DNA of 52,398 nt from Methanosphaera sp. Lineage in GTDB: Archaea; Methanobacteriota; Methanobacteria; Methanobacteriales; Methanobacteriaceae. The position numbers and the translations under genes were made by a program. Below are positions 25,961 to 35,252 of this stretch, in pieces. Numbering within the stretch: position 1 is the stretch's first letter; each line of letters begins with the position of its first letter. The notes below the pieces were generated by a model. That model was not told the DNA's origin, made no database searches, and saw only the letters and a program-made list of their open reading frames with translations. The stretch is taken from contig JAFRKG010000149.1 of NCBI GenBank assembly GCA_017431845.1, forward strand, positions 1-52,398, written 5' to 3'.

Positions 25961-26695
25961 ATGCTACTTGAGATATCTGACTTAGAAGTAGAAGTAGAAG
26001 GAAAAAAAATACTAAAAGGAGTAAACCTCAACATAAACGAAGGAGAAACACACGTACTACTAGGACCAAACGGTGCAGGAAAAAGTACATTATTCATGAC
26101 AATACTCGGATTTCCAAAATACGAAGTAACAAAAGGAAAAATAATCTACAAAGGCAAAGACATAACAAAACTAGAAACACATGAAAGAATAGCCTTAGGA
26201 TTAGGAGTAACATTCCAAAACCCACCAGCAATAAGAGGAGTAAAACTAAAAGACTTACTGAAAATTGTTGACAAACATGAATACAAAACAAACGATGAAC
26301 TAGACGAAGAAGTAGTAAAATTAGGCGAAAGATTAAAATTAAATAACGACTTCCTAGAAAGAGATGTAAACTTAGGATTCTCCGGAGGAGAAGTCAAAAG
26401 ATCAGAACTACTACAATTACTAGCTCAACAACCAGACTTCATAATGTTTGATGAACCAGATTCTGGAGTAGACATAGAAAATGTGGAATTAATATCCAAA
26501 GAAATAAGCACATTACTAGGCCAAGATGATGAAAACACAACAAAAGGCGGATTATTAATCACACACTTAGGATACATATTAAGGTTTGTAAAAGCTACAC
26601 ACGCACATGTACTAATAGATGGAAAAATAGCAAGAACTGGCAATCCAGAAGAAATAATGACTGATATAAGAAAATCAGGATTTGGAGATATGTAA
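25961..26695 (+). CDS. sufC: Fe-S cluster assembly ATPase SufC
   Basis: 244 residues, ABC ATPase. Walker A GPNGAGKST near residue 38, Q-loop FQNPPAI near 87, signature LGFSGGEVKRSE near 142, Walker B FIMFDEPDSGVD near 163, H-loop LITHLG near 200. It powers the SufBC scaffold. GGTGAT lies three bases before ATG. sufB begins one base after its stop. Only SufB and SufC are present, the minimal archaeal SUF system. Confidence 0.94.
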   Translation: MLLEISDLEVEVEGKKILKGVNLNINEGETHVLLGPNGAGKSTLFMTILGFPKYEVTKGKIIYKGKDITKLETHERIALGLGVTFQNPPAIRGVKLKDLLKIVDKHEYKTNDELDEEVVKLGERLKLNNDFLERDVNLGFSGGEVKRSELLQLLAQQPDFIMFDEPDSGVDIENVELISKEISTLLGQDDENTTKGGLLITHLGYILRFVKATHAHVLIDGKIARTGNPEEIMTDIRKSGFGDM

Positions 26696-26696
26696 T

Positions 26697-27914
26697 ATGG
26701 TTTCAATAAAAGATAAAGCAGAAAAAGCAATAAATAAAGAAGCAGCTATAGGAGCAGACATAGATTTAAACGAATATGAAGCTGCAGATGTAGAAGCACA
26801 CGAACATCTAGATTCATTAGATGACTTAGCAAAATCAGACAAAGAAACATTAACAAGTGTAGGAATGATGACCGATGAAGAAGATAGATCAGCATCATTT
26901 CTACAAATGGACCAATCAGAAGTATTTGTAAACAACATGTTCCCAGGCGTAGAAGTAATGGGAACCGCACAAGCACTGGAAAAATATGATTGGTTAGCAG
27001 ATTACATGTGGAATGCAGTACAAGTAGACGCAGATAAATATACTGCAACAACAGAATTAGGAGCAACAAGCGGATACTTCATAAGAAGCCTACCAGGAAC
27101 AAAACTAGAATTACCTATACAAGCATGTATGTACATCGGTGATGATGCAGTAAGACAAACAGCACACAACATCATCATAGCAGAAGAAGGTTCCGAAATA
27201 AACATCATAACAGGATGTTCCACAGCAGCACACGTAGACAATGCAGCACACATAGGTGTATCCGAATTTTACCTAAAAAAAGATTCAAAAATTACATTTA
27301 CAATGGTACATAACTGGGCAAAAGAAGTGGATGTAAGACCAAGAACCGGTGTAATCATGGACGATAACAGTACATACATCTCCAATTATATACTAGCACA
27401 TCCAGTACGTAACCTACAAGCATACCCTACAGCATATGCAAACGGAGAAAACACAAAAGTATTTTTCCAATCCATACTAGCAGGAAAAGAAGACTCCGTA
27501 ATAGATCAAGGTTCAAGAACAGAACTAAACGGAATCAACTCACAATCAGAAATGATTACAAGAGCAATATCCGAAGATGAATCCACAATCATTACACGTG
27601 GAGACTTACATGGAAAAGCTCATGAAGCAAAAGGTCACCTAGAATGTATGGGATTAATATTATCTGATGATTCAAAAATATACTCCATACCTGAATTAAG
27701 AGGAGACTGTACAGATATGGAATTATCTCACGAAGCAGCAGTGGGAAAAATAGCTGAAAACGAAATACAATATCTAATGGCACGTGGATTAACTGAAGAT
27801 GAAGCTGCATCAATGATTGTAAGAGGTTTCCTAGATATTGATATTAAAGGATTACCTGAAGAATTAGCAAAAGAAACTAAAAACATCATGGAAATGAGTA
27901 TGGACGGAATGTAA
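26697..27914 (+). CDS. sufB: Fe-S cluster assembly scaffold SufB
   Basis: 405 residues, SufB/SufD fold rich in beta-helix strands (SEINIITGCSTAAHVDNAAHIGV near residue 170; GDLHGKAHEAKGHLECMGLILSD near 305). The C-terminal ELRGDCTDMELSHEAAVGKI holds the conserved Cys/His used for cluster assembly. ATG 26697 is chosen, with GGAGAT eight bases upstream; an upstream TTG is inside the sufC reading end. It forms SufB2C2 without SufD. Confidence 0.93.
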   Translation: MVSIKDKAEKAINKEAAIGADIDLNEYEAADVEAHEHLDSLDDLAKSDKETLTSVGMMTDEEDRSASFLQMDQSEVFVNNMFPGVEVMGTAQALEKYDWLADYMWNAVQVDADKYTATTELGATSGYFIRSLPGTKLELPIQACMYIGDDAVRQTAHNIIIAEEGSEINIITGCSTAAHVDNAAHIGVSEFYLKKDSKITFTMVHNWAKEVDVRPRTGVIMDDNSTYISNYILAHPVRNLQAYPTAYANGENTKVFFQSILAGKEDSVIDQGSRTELNGINSQSEMITRAISEDESTIITRGDLHGKAHEAKGHLECMGLILSDDSKIYSIPELRGDCTDMELSHEAAVGKIAENEIQYLMARGLTEDEAASMIVRGFLDIDIKGLPEELAKETKNIMEMSMDGM

Positions 27915-28040
27915 ATTCTTTCCAAATTTATTTTTTAAATAAACTCCAAAAAATAGACTTATTTTTAATATAATAAAATTTTAATAAAAAAAGTTGTTTA
28001 TAAAATAATCCTAAAGATTATCTTATTAATATATCCAATA

Positions 28041-28310
28041 TTATCCTGAGATAATTATAAATTCACCGACTTTTTCAACCTTACCAAATGGTACAATAAG
28101 TAAATCGCCCTTATGTTTTGCACCTTTTACTTTAACATTTCTTTCAGATTCCGTTCTAATTACGATGTCAGTGATTTTTCCAGTTTTTTCATCTATAGTT
28201 AATTCATCGAGAACACCTAAGATACGAGCATTACTAGTAGCTACTTGATACCCTTTGATATCTGCCCATAACTTTTCTTCTCCTTTAATTAATTCCCTTT
28301 CATTAGTCAT
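28041..28310 (-). CDS. PRC-barrel domain protein
   Basis: 89 residues with a single PRC-barrel (KGYQVATSNARILGVLDELTIDEKTGKITDIVI...GDLLIVPFGKVEKVGEFIII). Small stand-alone PRC-barrel proteins are common in methanogens; relatives are RNA-processing or photosynthetic-reaction-centre accessory domains. The specific role is not known. AGGTGG lies upstream of ATG. Convergent to sufB; no operon partner. Confidence 0.85.
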   Translation of the reverse strand: MTNERELIKGEEKLWADIKGYQVATSNARILGVLDELTIDEKTGKITDIVIRTESERNVKVKGAKHKGDLLIVPFGKVEKVGEFIIISG

Positions 28311-28398
28311 TATTGTCCACCTAAAGTTTTTATAGTTACTATGTTGATAACAATTATGATATGATTTATGTAATCTAAACTATATATAACTTAGTTTG

Positions 28399-28989
28399 TT
28401 AATGAAGATATTTTTCAGATAAATCAAGATCATGTATAGTATTTATGTTAAATGCTAACTCCACATTTTTTGATTCATAAATTGTTTGATCTTGCTCATC
28501 ATTATTTGCTAATAATAAATTCACACCTGTTGGAACTAAACCATCAAATACCAATGTCGGCGTTATACCATGTTTTTCAAATAAAAATTCCGGAACTGAA
28601 ACACACATAGCCGGTTTTTTTCTTTCAAAATAATGTTCAAATACATCATCCAATTGTTCACCTGTAACAAATGGTAAATCAGCAACAATTGTCATAATCA
28701 CTTCATCTTCTTCCACATAATCCCTATTAGATAAAACTTCTGATAAATCCTCAATGTATCCTATCCCTGAAGTTTGAATTATGTTAACTGGAAAATCTTC
28801 AAGATACTGTCTAGTTAGGGGCGTGTTAGGACTTACTGCAACCAATATATTATCAACATAATTAGAATTTTGTAATGCATCAATAACATGATTAATCATT
28901 GTTTTATTATTTACTTTAATTAATGGCTTTTCACAATCTATATCCATCCTTGTTCCTTTCCCGCCAGCCATAATTAATGCAGTTGTCAT
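28399..28989 (-). CDS. cobY: Adenosylcobinamide-phosphate guanylyltransferase CobY
   Basis: 196 residues from ATG 28989. A nucleotidyltransferase fold with ALIMAGGKGTRM at the N-terminus (GTP-binding loop) followed by CEKPLIKVNNKTMI near residue 20, and VADLPFVTGEQLD near 100. This is the archaeal replacement for CobU, giving adenosyl-GDP-cobinamide for corrinoid synthesis. The corrinoid is the prosthetic group of MtrA nearby. A molybdenum-cofactor MobA-like function is the main alternative, but length and motifs fit CobY better. Confidence 0.78.
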   Translation of the reverse strand: MTTALIMAGGKGTRMDIDCEKPLIKVNNKTMINHVIDALQNSNYVDNILVAVSPNTPLTRQYLEDFPVNIIQTSGIGYIEDLSEVLSNRDYVEEDEVIMTIVADLPFVTGEQLDDVFEHYFERKKPAMCVSVPEFLFEKHGITPTLVFDGLVPTGVNLLLANNDEQDQTIYESKNVELAFNINTIHDLDLSEKYLH

Positions 28990-29100
28990 AAACTTCACAT
29001 CCTATATTCTAGTATATTATCTAGTTTATATTTAAATTTATAAAAGTTTATATATTAAGAAATTAATAGAATAAGTAGAAAATTTAATCAGGAGAAAAAA

Positions 29101-29964
29101 ATGTTAGAAAATTTAAAGACAGTCATATTATTAGGTTTTATGTCCGCTATTTTAGTAATAATATGTGGATTTATAGGACATCTGTTTAATTTCAGAGGAT
29201 TAGGTATACTAATAGGATTAGTCTTTGCAATTATTATGAATTTTTCATCATATTTTTATAGTGATAAAATTGCCCTAAATTCATATAATGCTAGGATAGT
29301 AACTGAACAAGAAGCTCCAAATTTACATAGAATTGTTGGAGAGTTAGCTAATAATGCAGGTATTAAAAAGCCACGAGTTGCTGTTATAGACTCAAGAGAT
29401 CCTAATGCTTTTGCAACAGGACGTAATCAAAGCCATGCAGCAATTGCAGTTACTACAGGAATTTTACAGTTACTTGATGAAGACGAATTAAGAGGTGTTC
29501 TTTCACATGAAATGGGACATATTAGAAATAAAGATATTCTTATTAGTTCAGTAGCTGCTACCGTTGCAGGTATGATTGTAGCAATTGCTAATTGGGCACA
29601 GTATGCATTCCTATTCTCAAATAATGAGAATGGTCTTGGTGATGTTGTCGGTGCTATCTTATTAGCCATTCTTGGACCAATAGCTGCTTCCATTATACAG
29701 TTAGCAATAAGCAGATCCAGAGAATTTAAAGCTGATGCAACTGGTGCTGAAATTTGTGGTAATCCTCTTGCTCTTGCCAGTGCTTTGAGAAAATTAGAGT
29801 TTGGAACTACCCAGCATCCAATGAACAATGCTAAGAGTACTGATGCACACATGTTTATTGTTAATCCATTCGGTAATGCTTCCACTAAATTAAAAAATTT
29901 ATTTTCAACTCATCCTGAAACTAGTGAGAGAATTAGAAGATTAGAAGAATTAGCTAGACAATAA
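29101..29964 (+). CDS. htpX: Membrane zinc metalloprotease HtpX
   Basis: 287 residues, M48B family. Two N-terminal membrane helices (residues 5-50), zinc motif LSHEMGHIRNKD near residue 137, two further hydrophobic segments (148-170, 182-200) and the third ligand in RSREFKADATGAEI near 210. It degrades damaged membrane proteins. GGAGA lies upstream of ATG. Divergent from cobY. Confidence 0.92.
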   Translation: MLENLKTVILLGFMSAILVIICGFIGHLFNFRGLGILIGLVFAIIMNFSSYFYSDKIALNSYNARIVTEQEAPNLHRIVGELANNAGIKKPRVAVIDSRDPNAFATGRNQSHAAIAVTTGILQLLDEDELRGVLSHEMGHIRNKDILISSVAATVAGMIVAIANWAQYAFLFSNNENGLGDVVGAILLAILGPIAASIIQLAISRSREFKADATGAEICGNPLALASALRKLEFGTTQHPMNNAKSTDAHMFIVNPFGNASTKLKNLFSTHPETSERIRRLEELARQ

Positions 29965-29982
29965 TTCTTTATTTCTATTTTT

Positions 29983-31344
29983 TTATTTCTTTTGTTTTCT
30001 TTGTTGCATTATACAAAACCCGTTCTTGGAACCACCTATTGGATTTACTGGTGTTCCCAGTGAATTCATGCATCTTGCCATCATTAATGCACCTAATGCT
30101 AATCCATCTTGAACAAAGATTATATTAAATTCGTTTTTTAAATATTTATTTATTAATTCTGGTTTTTGTCCTGTGGTTCCGGCTCTTCCGGTTATACCTA
30201 TAGTCATATTCTTTGTTACTAGGTTTAATTTTTTTGTTTCATCGATTAATCGTTTAATATAATATGCATAAAAGTAGTCTATTTGTATCATTACTTGATT
30301 TATGTTATTAATATCAGTTAATTGTTTGAATTTTTCTATTAATTTGTCCTGATTATTGATTTTTGTTCCTATAATCTTGGTATTGTTGTCATTATTGTTT
30401 GATGAATGTACACTTACTAAACCGAATTCATTTATGTTTGTTGGAACTTGCATAATATCAACATGTTCATGTAATTTTAATGTATTGTTATGTAATTCTT
30501 CATCATTTAATTGAATGTTATTTTGATAATTATCTAGATCTATAGTGGAATGTTTTTGTTCAATAACACCACATCCCCTTAAAATAACATCAGAAATCCC
30601 ACCAGCCAAACCAACAAAATTACATAATAAATTAGCATAAGGTTTTGAATCATCAATAACCTGACCAGCCAGTGTAGTGCCCATATCAATAGAAATTACA
30701 GGATTACGAAAATCAACTGAAGAAGATTTTGAAGCCAATTTTATACCAGCAGTAACTAAATCCCCCTCCATCTCATTTGCAAGCACACCCGTCACTTTTG
30801 GCGGAGATACACTTACTACAGACCCATCAAATTTAACCGTGTTAAAAAAAGAAAATTTACGAATATGCTCCGGAATATTATTTATAGAAAAAGGTGCAGT
30901 CATCTGAGAAGGTAAAATACCTGCATCTAAACAAGCATCAGACAAAGCTTTAATAATCAAACCAACCTCATCTGAAAGATTAGATATTGCAACAACACCA
31001 GTAGATCTTACAACAAAATCCAAATCTTTAACCGTGAGATTTACTTGTTTTACACAATCAAGTATACATTTAGTTATTGCTTCAGTAATAGCTTCCTTAG
31101 ATAAAGGTTTATCCCAAATAGTATGACCAAAAATTTCCTCATCATCCAATGGAGGTCTTATACTTCTAGTTAAATTAACGACTTTATTAATTTGATAACT
31201 TTGATTAGATTTAACATTCGTAGTAACAATGATAGACTTTATAGTAGTGTTACCTAATTCAACAGAAAGTACTGTATAAAATTGATCTTTTAAATCTGAC
31301 GGATCGAATTTGGAAAAAGATACTTGTTCATACATAACAATCAT
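29983..31344 (-). CDS. Methanogenesis marker protein 14 (probable)
   Basis: 453 residues, apparently cytosolic. It has an actin/hexokinase-like phosphate loop (VLSVELGNTTIKSIIV near residue 25), a second one (PVISIDMGTTLAGQVI near 215), GLAGGISDVILRGCG near 245 and GITGRAGTTGQKPELI near 385, so an ASKHA-type ATPase fold is likely. Size and position next to mtrH suggest methanogenesis marker 14; the function is not established. ATG 31344 overlaps the mtrH stop as ATGA, implying coupling to the mtr operon. The first 780 coding bases lie in an A/C-rich plus-strand domain that ends abruptly near 30560. Confidence 0.62.
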   Translation of the reverse strand: MIVMYEQVSFSKFDPSDLKDQFYTVLSVELGNTTIKSIIVTTNVKSNQSYQINKVVNLTRSIRPPLDDEEIFGHTIWDKPLSKEAITEAITKCILDCVKQVNLTVKDLDFVVRSTGVVAISNLSDEVGLIIKALSDACLDAGILPSQMTAPFSINNIPEHIRKFSFFNTVKFDGSVVSVSPPKVTGVLANEMEGDLVTAGIKLASKSSSVDFRNPVISIDMGTTLAGQVIDDSKPYANLLCNFVGLAGGISDVILRGCGVIEQKHSTIDLDNYQNNIQLNDEELHNNTLKLHEHVDIMQVPTNINEFGLVSVHSSNNNDNNTKIIGTKINNQDKLIEKFKQLTDINNINQVMIQIDYFYAYYIKRLIDETKKLNLVTKNMTIGITGRAGTTGQKPELINKYLKNEFNIIFVQDGLALGALMMARCMNSLGTPVNPIGGSKNGFCIMQQRKQKK

Positions 31345-32273
31345 AATAAATTTTTATATGGATGTGTATCAACAGGACTGATATTAAGTTCTTCATTTGC
31401 TTCTGAAATAAACATATCAGTCATGGCACATGCCGTGAATGCTTTCTCAGTATTTTCTATAGGACCAAATAATACAAAGTCTCCCCCAACCATTTGTTGA
31501 ACTATGTTTGCACCAATATCACATACTGGCCATACATCAGGATTTTCTTTTTTATATTGTTTAATCCATTCCCAAGCAGATGGAACATTATGCACCCCAC
31601 TACCAGCAGGATAACCCCATTTACTTTTTTCTTTTAAAGTTGTTTTTATTGCTATTCCCCCACCTTGACCAAGAGGTGTTACAGCAACATCCATCAATGG
31701 TTTAATTATACCACAATCACTTGCAATATCCAATAACCCTTTTTCAAGAATTCCTGAACCAGTTTCCCATAAATCCATTTTTCCATCAGATCCAGGTTTT
31801 GTTGGATTAAATCCAAGAACAATTGAAGAGGTAATATCAGAATTAGTTAGTGCTTCTATTTCCTCATCATCTATAGACATATTTATAGAATTATAAATTG
31901 TTCTTTCAGCAAGCCCTATTTCTGTAACATACTCAGAACCTACAATTCTTGCTTCGGATGCTGTTGAATCTATGAGAAATGGTGCTTCACTTACTTCACT
32001 AACAAAATCTATGTATTTAACTATTGCTTCAGAAGTAGCACCAAATATTTGTATTAATGCAGGATTTCCTGTTTTATCAGACATTTCATCCATTTTGTTT
32101 AATAAGATTTCTGCCTTTTGTTTATCAAATATACCTTTACTTTCATCACTGATTATGTTATGTCCTGCATAGAAGATTGTACCTGCTAATGCTGTAGGAT
32201 ATTCACCAGGTTGTCCACCTATTTTTGCACCATAAATATCAAATACTTCTTGTTTTTTTTCAAATTTAAACAT
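31341..32273 (-). CDS. mtrH: Tetrahydromethanopterin S-methyltransferase, subunit H
   Basis: 310 residues, TIM-barrel methyltransferase. MtrH transfers the methyl group between tetrahydromethanopterin and the Co(I) corrinoid of MtrA. Conserved: YGAKIGGQPGEYPTALAGTIFYAGH near residue 14, LIDSTASEARIVG near 100, VLGFNPTKPGSDGK near 155 and TPLGQGGG near 200. AGGGGAA lies upstream. Last of mtrEDCBAFGH, overlapping the next gene by four bases. Confidence 0.95.
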   Translation of the reverse strand: MFKFEKKQEVFDIYGAKIGGQPGEYPTALAGTIFYAGHNIISDESKGIFDKQKAEILLNKMDEMSDKTGNPALIQIFGATSEAIVKYIDFVSEVSEAPFLIDSTASEARIVGSEYVTEIGLAERTIYNSINMSIDDEEIEALTNSDITSSIVLGFNPTKPGSDGKMDLWETGSGILEKGLLDIASDCGIIKPLMDVAVTPLGQGGGIAIKTTLKEKSKWGYPAGSGVHNVPSAWEWIKQYKKENPDVWPVCDIGANIVQQMVGGDFVLFGPIENTEKAFTACAMTDMFISEANEELNISPVDTHPYKNLL

Positions 32274-32289
32274 AATATTTCCCCTTTTT

Positions 32290-32484
32290 TTAGATTATGT
32301 GAAATTTCAGCAGGATTATTATGAATATTAATGCTATAATAACACCATATAATATTCCCATATCTCTTCCTAACCTTTTACCTGCTTGTTGAGAGAATTC
32401 ACTATGTGATTCTTCAACTTTCTCTTCTAATTTATCTAATCGCTCCCGGATAATAGCCATATCCTCTTTAAGATTATCTGACAT
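32290..32484 (-). CDS. mtrG: Tetrahydromethanopterin S-methyltransferase, subunit G
   Basis: 64 residues with an amphipathic helix ([19 protein letters not shown]) and one C-terminal membrane helix ([18 protein letters not shown]). ATG 32484 overlaps the last base of the mtrF stop (TGATG) and has GGGAGG six bases upstream. A TTG at 32487 is the alternative. Confidence 0.9.
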   Translation of the reverse strand: MSDNLKEDMAIIRERLDKLEEKVEESHSEFSQQAGKRLGRDMGILYGVIIALIFIIILLKFHII

Positions 32485-32672
32485 CAAAATCCTCCCTTGT
32501 AATAAAGAATAGGTAACCCAACAAGCAGTACTGTTAACATAAACCCTATTAACATACCCTTGATTCTAGTATCATGGACGCCAGAATTTAATCGTTGATT
32601 ACGACCAATTAATTGAGTTTTATATTCTATGGATTCAGTTACTTCTTTAATATTGTTTATAATAGTTTTCAT
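32484..32672 (-). CDS. mtrF: Tetrahydromethanopterin S-methyltransferase, subunit F
   Basis: 62 residues. The soluble N-terminus ([22 protein letters not shown]) resembles the C-terminal part of MtrA, and one membrane helix ([18 protein letters not shown]) follows. Start overlaps the mtrA stop as ATGA. The A-F relationship (some lineages have fused copies) is known for the family. Confidence 0.9.
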   Translation of the reverse strand: MKTIINNIKEVTESIEYKTQLIGRNQRLNSGVHDTRIKGMLIGFMLTVLLVGLPILYYKGGF

Positions 32673-33436
32673 AGTCTTAAACTCCAGAATGTTAATAGCA
32701 TGAATATTAATGTTATTATAAATCCTATAACAATACCTTCTATTTTACCTGAATAGTATCCATTATTAAATTTTTCAATGCTTCCAATTTCTTTAATTTC
32801 TGATTGCATTAGTCTTATTCTTGTTTCAATACCTGTAAGATATAAAGAAGACTTGTCCATAGTGGCATTTGAGGTCATACCCAATTGATCATATTCTGTC
32901 TCTTCTTCAGTTTCATCTTCTTCTTTTTCGTTTAAATGAATTATCATTGCATCGTCATCATAAGCACCAGGATCATTTGCTATGCATTCTTTAATTTTTT
33001 CGGAGATATCACTGATATTTTCATTGTTTATCATACTTATGATAGACATTTGTTTTTGAAATCTTTCAACGGCTTCAACTGTTAAATTCTCTACAAAGGG
33101 TATTGCTCCAGGTGATCCTATGATTGATTTTGTATCAGGATCTATACCATTCTCATATAATGCTTCCAGAGTTTTTCCAGTTATATGGCCTTGAACTTCT
33201 GAACCACAGATTATTAAGAAGCGTAGGTTTGGATTGGATATAGTGTTTGTAACTAATTTTTCTATACCTAAATTTTCTGTGTGCAATGGTCCTGCTATTG
33301 CCGCCCCGGCTTCTACTATTTCTTCATTCATTTTTGAACCTAACGTTACTACTGCTACAGGACATTGAGCATCACCCACTGCATAATCTCCCGTTTCTAA
33401 GGGCCATCCATCTATTACATCTTTTTTTTCAACCAA
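32669..33436 (-). CDS. mtrA: Tetrahydromethanopterin S-methyltransferase, subunit A (corrinoid protein)
   Basis: 255 residues with a cytosolic corrinoid domain and one C-terminal membrane helix (IVIGFIITLIFMLLTFW). A TTG at 33436 is preferred to the ATG at 33445. The ATG abuts its Shine-Dalgarno, whereas TTG has AGGGGAT six bases upstream and gives MVEKK, the N-terminus of characterised MtrA. With this start the axial ligand in SEVQGHITG becomes residue 84, the number known for Methanothermobacter. An acidic linker (residues 165-180) precedes the part resembling MtrF. Confidence 0.93.
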   Translation of the reverse strand: MVEKKDVIDGWPLETGDYAVGDAQCPVAVVTLGSKMNEEIVEAGAAIAGPLHTENLGIEKLVTNTISNPNLRFLIICGSEVQGHITGKTLEALYENGIDPDTKSIIGSPGAIPFVENLTVEAVERFQKQMSIISMINNENISDISEKIKECIANDPGAYDDDAMIIHLNEKEEDETEEETEYDQLGMTSNATMDKSSLYLTGIETRIRLMQSEIKEIGSIEKFNNGYYSGKIEGIVIGFIITLIFMLLTFWSLRL

Positions 33437-33452
33437 TAATTTCATCCCCTAA

Positions 33453-33758
33453 TTATATTAATAGTAAAATCATAATTAATGCAATTATAACTCCTAAAAC
33501 TATGTTAGTAATTAAACCTGCCTTGTAATATACTCCTTCCCTACCTGATTTAGATAATCTGGATATTGAGGATGAATCATGAGATGATTCTAAGTCAGAT
33601 ATGGCATTTTCAAGTTTATCAAGTTGCAACATGACTTCATCAGTTGGAAATACTTGTGTTTTATGTGCACCTTCATTGTTGGATGTGCCTAATACTCCAG
33701 TATTAACATCTAATGTTAAATTATCATCTATAATTATTTTTGATGTTTCGATTGTCAT
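33453..33758 (-). CDS. mtrB: Tetrahydromethanopterin S-methyltransferase, subunit B
   Basis: 101 residues with a soluble N-terminus (ETSKIIIDDNLTLDVNTGVLG), a helical stretch QLDKLENAISDLE and one C-terminal membrane helix (LITNIVLGVIIALIMILLLI). Two bases after mtrC, with GGTGATGGGGAG upstream. Confidence 0.92.
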   Translation of the reverse strand: MTIETSKIIIDDNLTLDVNTGVLGTSNNEGAHKTQVFPTDEVMLQLDKLENAISDLESSHDSSSISRLSKSGREGVYYKAGLITNIVLGVIIALIMILLLI

Positions 33759-33760
33759 GA

Positions 33761-34546
33761 TTAATTCTCCCCATCACCTTTTGGCCATAATCCATAGCTT
33801 TTTATGGATGCTGCTTGATGTTTTGTATAATTTAGGTATTTTCTGAATGATATAAACCATCCCACTAAGGATATTATTAAATATAAAATCCAATATTTTG
33901 ATGTTAAAATGCTTATTGTTGAAATGATTATCAAGATAAGAAATGTATTTGACAATGCTAAAGTTAATGTTCTATATTGATCTTCATTTGGTCCCATACA
34001 TGCATTATAAGGCTGTTGTATTGCCATTATAGCCATAATCATTAATATAATTATTATTCCTGATTGTATAATATTTTCATAGATTATTAATGGATTGTAT
34101 GTTTGTGCTATTAAAGTTGACATTGCACTAATTAATAGAACAGAAGAGATGGTTATAGAAATGAAAGATTTAGTTAAAATTTCTACTTGAATTCCAAATA
34201 TATGCTTACATATTAATGATATGAATAATGCTAAAATTATGGCAAATATTATGCTACTTATTGGAAAGAGCATCATTTGATTTATGTATATTGATAGTGT
34301 AATTGCCAACAAGTAACTAATTAATCCTACCGATGATAATAAATAAACTATTGATGGTACTCCAGTTCCTAAACTATACTTACCTATATGACGTAGTGTA
34401 TTCGTTCCGAATACTGTTGCTATTGCCGCAAGAACAATAGATAATAATCCACCCAATAAATTTATATTAGATGCATATATACAGAATAATCCTCCAATTA
34501 TACTTATTAACATCAATATTTGATTCGGTATTAAGTCATCAGACAT
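33761..34546 (-). CDS. mtrC: Tetrahydromethanopterin S-methyltransferase, subunit C
   Basis: 261 residues, integral membrane protein with about seven to eight hydrophobic segments; the conserved NACMGPNEDQYRTL loop lies near residue 182. With MtrD and MtrE it forms the membrane part thought to move sodium ions. Its ATG lies 8 bases inside the mtrD end. Confidence 0.93.
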   Translation of the reverse strand: MSDDLIPNQILMLISIIGGLFCIYASNINLLGGLLSIVLAAIATVFGTNTLRHIGKYSLGTGVPSIVYLLSSVGLISYLLAITLSIYINQMMLFPISSIIFAIILALFISLICKHIFGIQVEILTKSFISITISSVLLISAMSTLIAQTYNPLIIYENIIQSGIIIILMIMAIMAIQQPYNACMGPNEDQYRTLTLALSNTFLILIIISTISILTSKYWILYLIISLVGWFISFRKYLNYTKHQAASIKSYGLWPKGDGEN

Positions 34547-35252
34547 AACTTAACCCCCATACTATTAGAACATAAACTAGAGACAATACTATTGAAATTA
34601 AAAAGCATGACAAAAACCCTGAAAGAAATTTTTGTTTAAACTTTTCATCATTAAATCCTTGGATTGTTCCACCTATATTATATGAAGCAACAACTGCCAA
34701 TATGAAGAATAGTACTAAAGACAATATTGTTGCAATAGTACTTACATGAGTAATATCCCGCATAAAGAGTATTAATTCAGAGTATAATGAATTAAATGCT
34801 AAAGTTCCACCAAATCCACCGAGACCTGCACCTATTAATCCACTTACAAATGATACTGTTGGTATTCCATGACCTGTTGTTCCAGGACTCACATATTCTT
34901 CTTGTTCAAATCCAGTGAATGGATCTTTTTCAAAAGTTGATGAAGCTAATGGTACACCAACCCCATAAACATGAATAATATTCGAGAAAAACATAGTTAC
35001 TGCTATCATAAGCATTGAACCTATTACTCCCGAAAGTAACATCACATATGTTGGCTGATTTATGAATGTTAAAGCAGATAATATTCCTGTAACACCCATA
35101 CCAATTGTTATCATAGGTGCACCAGTAGGAATTCCTGCAGAGGTCGATAATGCTGCAGGAGCACCACCCACAGGTATAAAATGAACTCCTATACCTATAA
35201 GTGTTGAACCTATGATTAAACTAAGTAATAATTCTAATAACAAGATATTCAC
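34539..35252 (-). CDS. mtrD: Tetrahydromethanopterin S-methyltransferase, subunit D
   Basis: 237 residues, about six membrane segments. Family motifs: GVHFIPVGGAPAA near residue 22 and PGTTGHGIPTVSFVSGLIGAG near 122. The GTG start directly follows the mtrE stop and lies within the Shine-Dalgarno AGGTGA. A TTG three codons later is a possible alternative. Sodium-translocating module together with MtrC and MtrE. Confidence 0.93.
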   Translation of the reverse strand: MNILLLELLLSLIIGSTLIGIGVHFIPVGGAPAALSTSAGIPTGAPMITIGMGVTGILSALTFINQPTYVMLLSGVIGSMLMIAVTMFFSNIIHVYGVGVPLASSTFEKDPFTGFEQEEYVSPGTTGHGIPTVSFVSGLIGAGLGGFGGTLAFNSLYSELILFMRDITHVSTIATILSLVLFFILAVVASYNIGGTIQGFNDEKFKQKFLSGFLSCFLISIVLSLVYVLIVWGLSYV

